In this document: positions 62,982-63,058 of the stretch, one piece after another
Position numbering within the stretch: position 1 is the first letter of the stretch
Layout of the letters: every line of letters starts with the position of its first letter
Source: an uncultured Methylocystaceae bacterium
Lineage (GTDB): Bacteria > Pseudomonadota > Alphaproteobacteria > Rhizobiales > Beijerinckiaceae
Length of the DNA stretch: 63,058 bases
Assembly: GCA_937870755.1 (NCBI GenBank)
Contig: CALMZV010000063.1
Location: 1 to 63,058 of the forward strand
Direction of reading: 5' to 3'
Made by a program: the position numbers and the translations under genes
Notes under the pieces: generated by a model
The model's input: the letters and a program-made list of their open reading frames with translations, nothing else
Database searches by the model: none
Told to the model about the DNA's origin: nothing

Positions 62982-63058
62982 TCACCGCTGCCCCGCCCTT
63001 CTCATGATCTCCGCCATTGTCGGCAGCGTGGCTTGCAGCGAATAGGTCTGTTCGACGC
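62982..63058 (-). CDS. Possible C-terminal end of a glycosyltransferase, cut by window edge
   Basis: A leftward frame is open from the right edge to TGA at 62982-62984 and gives 24 residues, VEQTYSLQATLPTMAEIMRR and then AGQR. The pattern, a hydrophobic helix ending in Arg, resembles the last helix of GT-B glycosyltransferases, as expected in this locus. The piece is too short for certainty. Confidence 0.3.
   Translation of the reverse strand, partial: VEQTYSLQATLPTMAEIMRRAGQR

Overview
The window looks like a chromosomal segment of an alphaproteobacterium, probably Hyphomicrobiales (Rhizobiales). The evidence is high GC with strong GC-third-position codon use, an imuA-imuB-dnaE2 mutagenesis cassette behind a direct-repeat GAAC-N7-GAAC LexA box (the alphaproteobacterial form), many CoA-ester catabolism genes around a branched-chain-type ABC transporter, and a large Wzx/Wzy-type exopolysaccharide locus. 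The genus cannot be settled from the sequence alone. No rRNA, tRNA, CRISPR array, insertion sequence or replication origin was recognised. No stretch over about 300 bases lacks a gene.

Layout. (1) 1-2467: the end of an acyl-CoA carboxylase operon (methylcrotonyl/geranyl-CoA type). The alpha subunit appears split by one in-frame TGA into a biotin-carboxylase piece and a biotin-carrier piece, followed by the carboxyltransferase. (2) 2577-8690: a small methyltransferase, then SOS-controlled imuA, imuB and dnaE2. (3) 8778-28044: a catabolic region with a crotonase, a Baeyer-Villiger-type monooxygenase, a leftward operon (CoA ligase, TetR regulator, SDR), and a rightward, tightly overlapping operon: Tat-exported binding protein, LivH, LivM, SDR, LivG, LivF, MmgE/PrpD protein, 2-oxoacid dehydrogenase E1-alpha, E1-beta, crotonase, E2, acyl-CoA dehydrogenase and a double EthD protein. 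A DsbA-like isomerase lies convergently at the end. The likely logic is uptake of an organic acid or ketone-derived acid, CoA activation and beta-oxidation-like breakdown; the substrate is unknown. (4) 28153-34808: lactonase-like metallo-beta-lactamase protein, Crp/Fnr regulator, a zinc-ribbon/cyclase/ATPase/TPR signalling protein, and two unrecognised proteins.

(5) 34886-63058: a surface-polysaccharide locus. It holds asparagine synthetase, a nucleotide-sugar epimerase, GT4 and GT2 glycosyltransferases, two O-antigen polymerase/ligase-like membrane proteins, a NeuD/PglD-like acetyltransferase, a CpsB-type phosphatase, a Wza-like export lipoprotein, a Wzc-like tyrosine autokinase, a CapD/WbpM-like 4,6-dehydratase with a DegT aminotransferase, a Wzx-like flippase and a beta-helix protein. 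The dehydratase, aminotransferase and acetyltransferase together could make a UDP-diacetamido-trideoxyhexose (bacillosamine-like sugar). A type I secretion ABC/HlyD pair with a small unrecognised protein upstream sits inside this locus, so polysaccharide and protein export may be linked. From about 56.8 kb rightwards the sequence is visibly more AT-rich and codon use loosens, as expected for the exchangeable part of such a locus.

Most unusual items: a secreted protein with five Tyr-x-x-Pro-Glu-Gly repeats at the locus edge, the small protein ahead of the type I exporter, the J-domain and TPR membrane proteins directly behind the tyrosine kinase, the split carboxylase alpha subunit, and several perfect inverted repeats in regulatory gaps.
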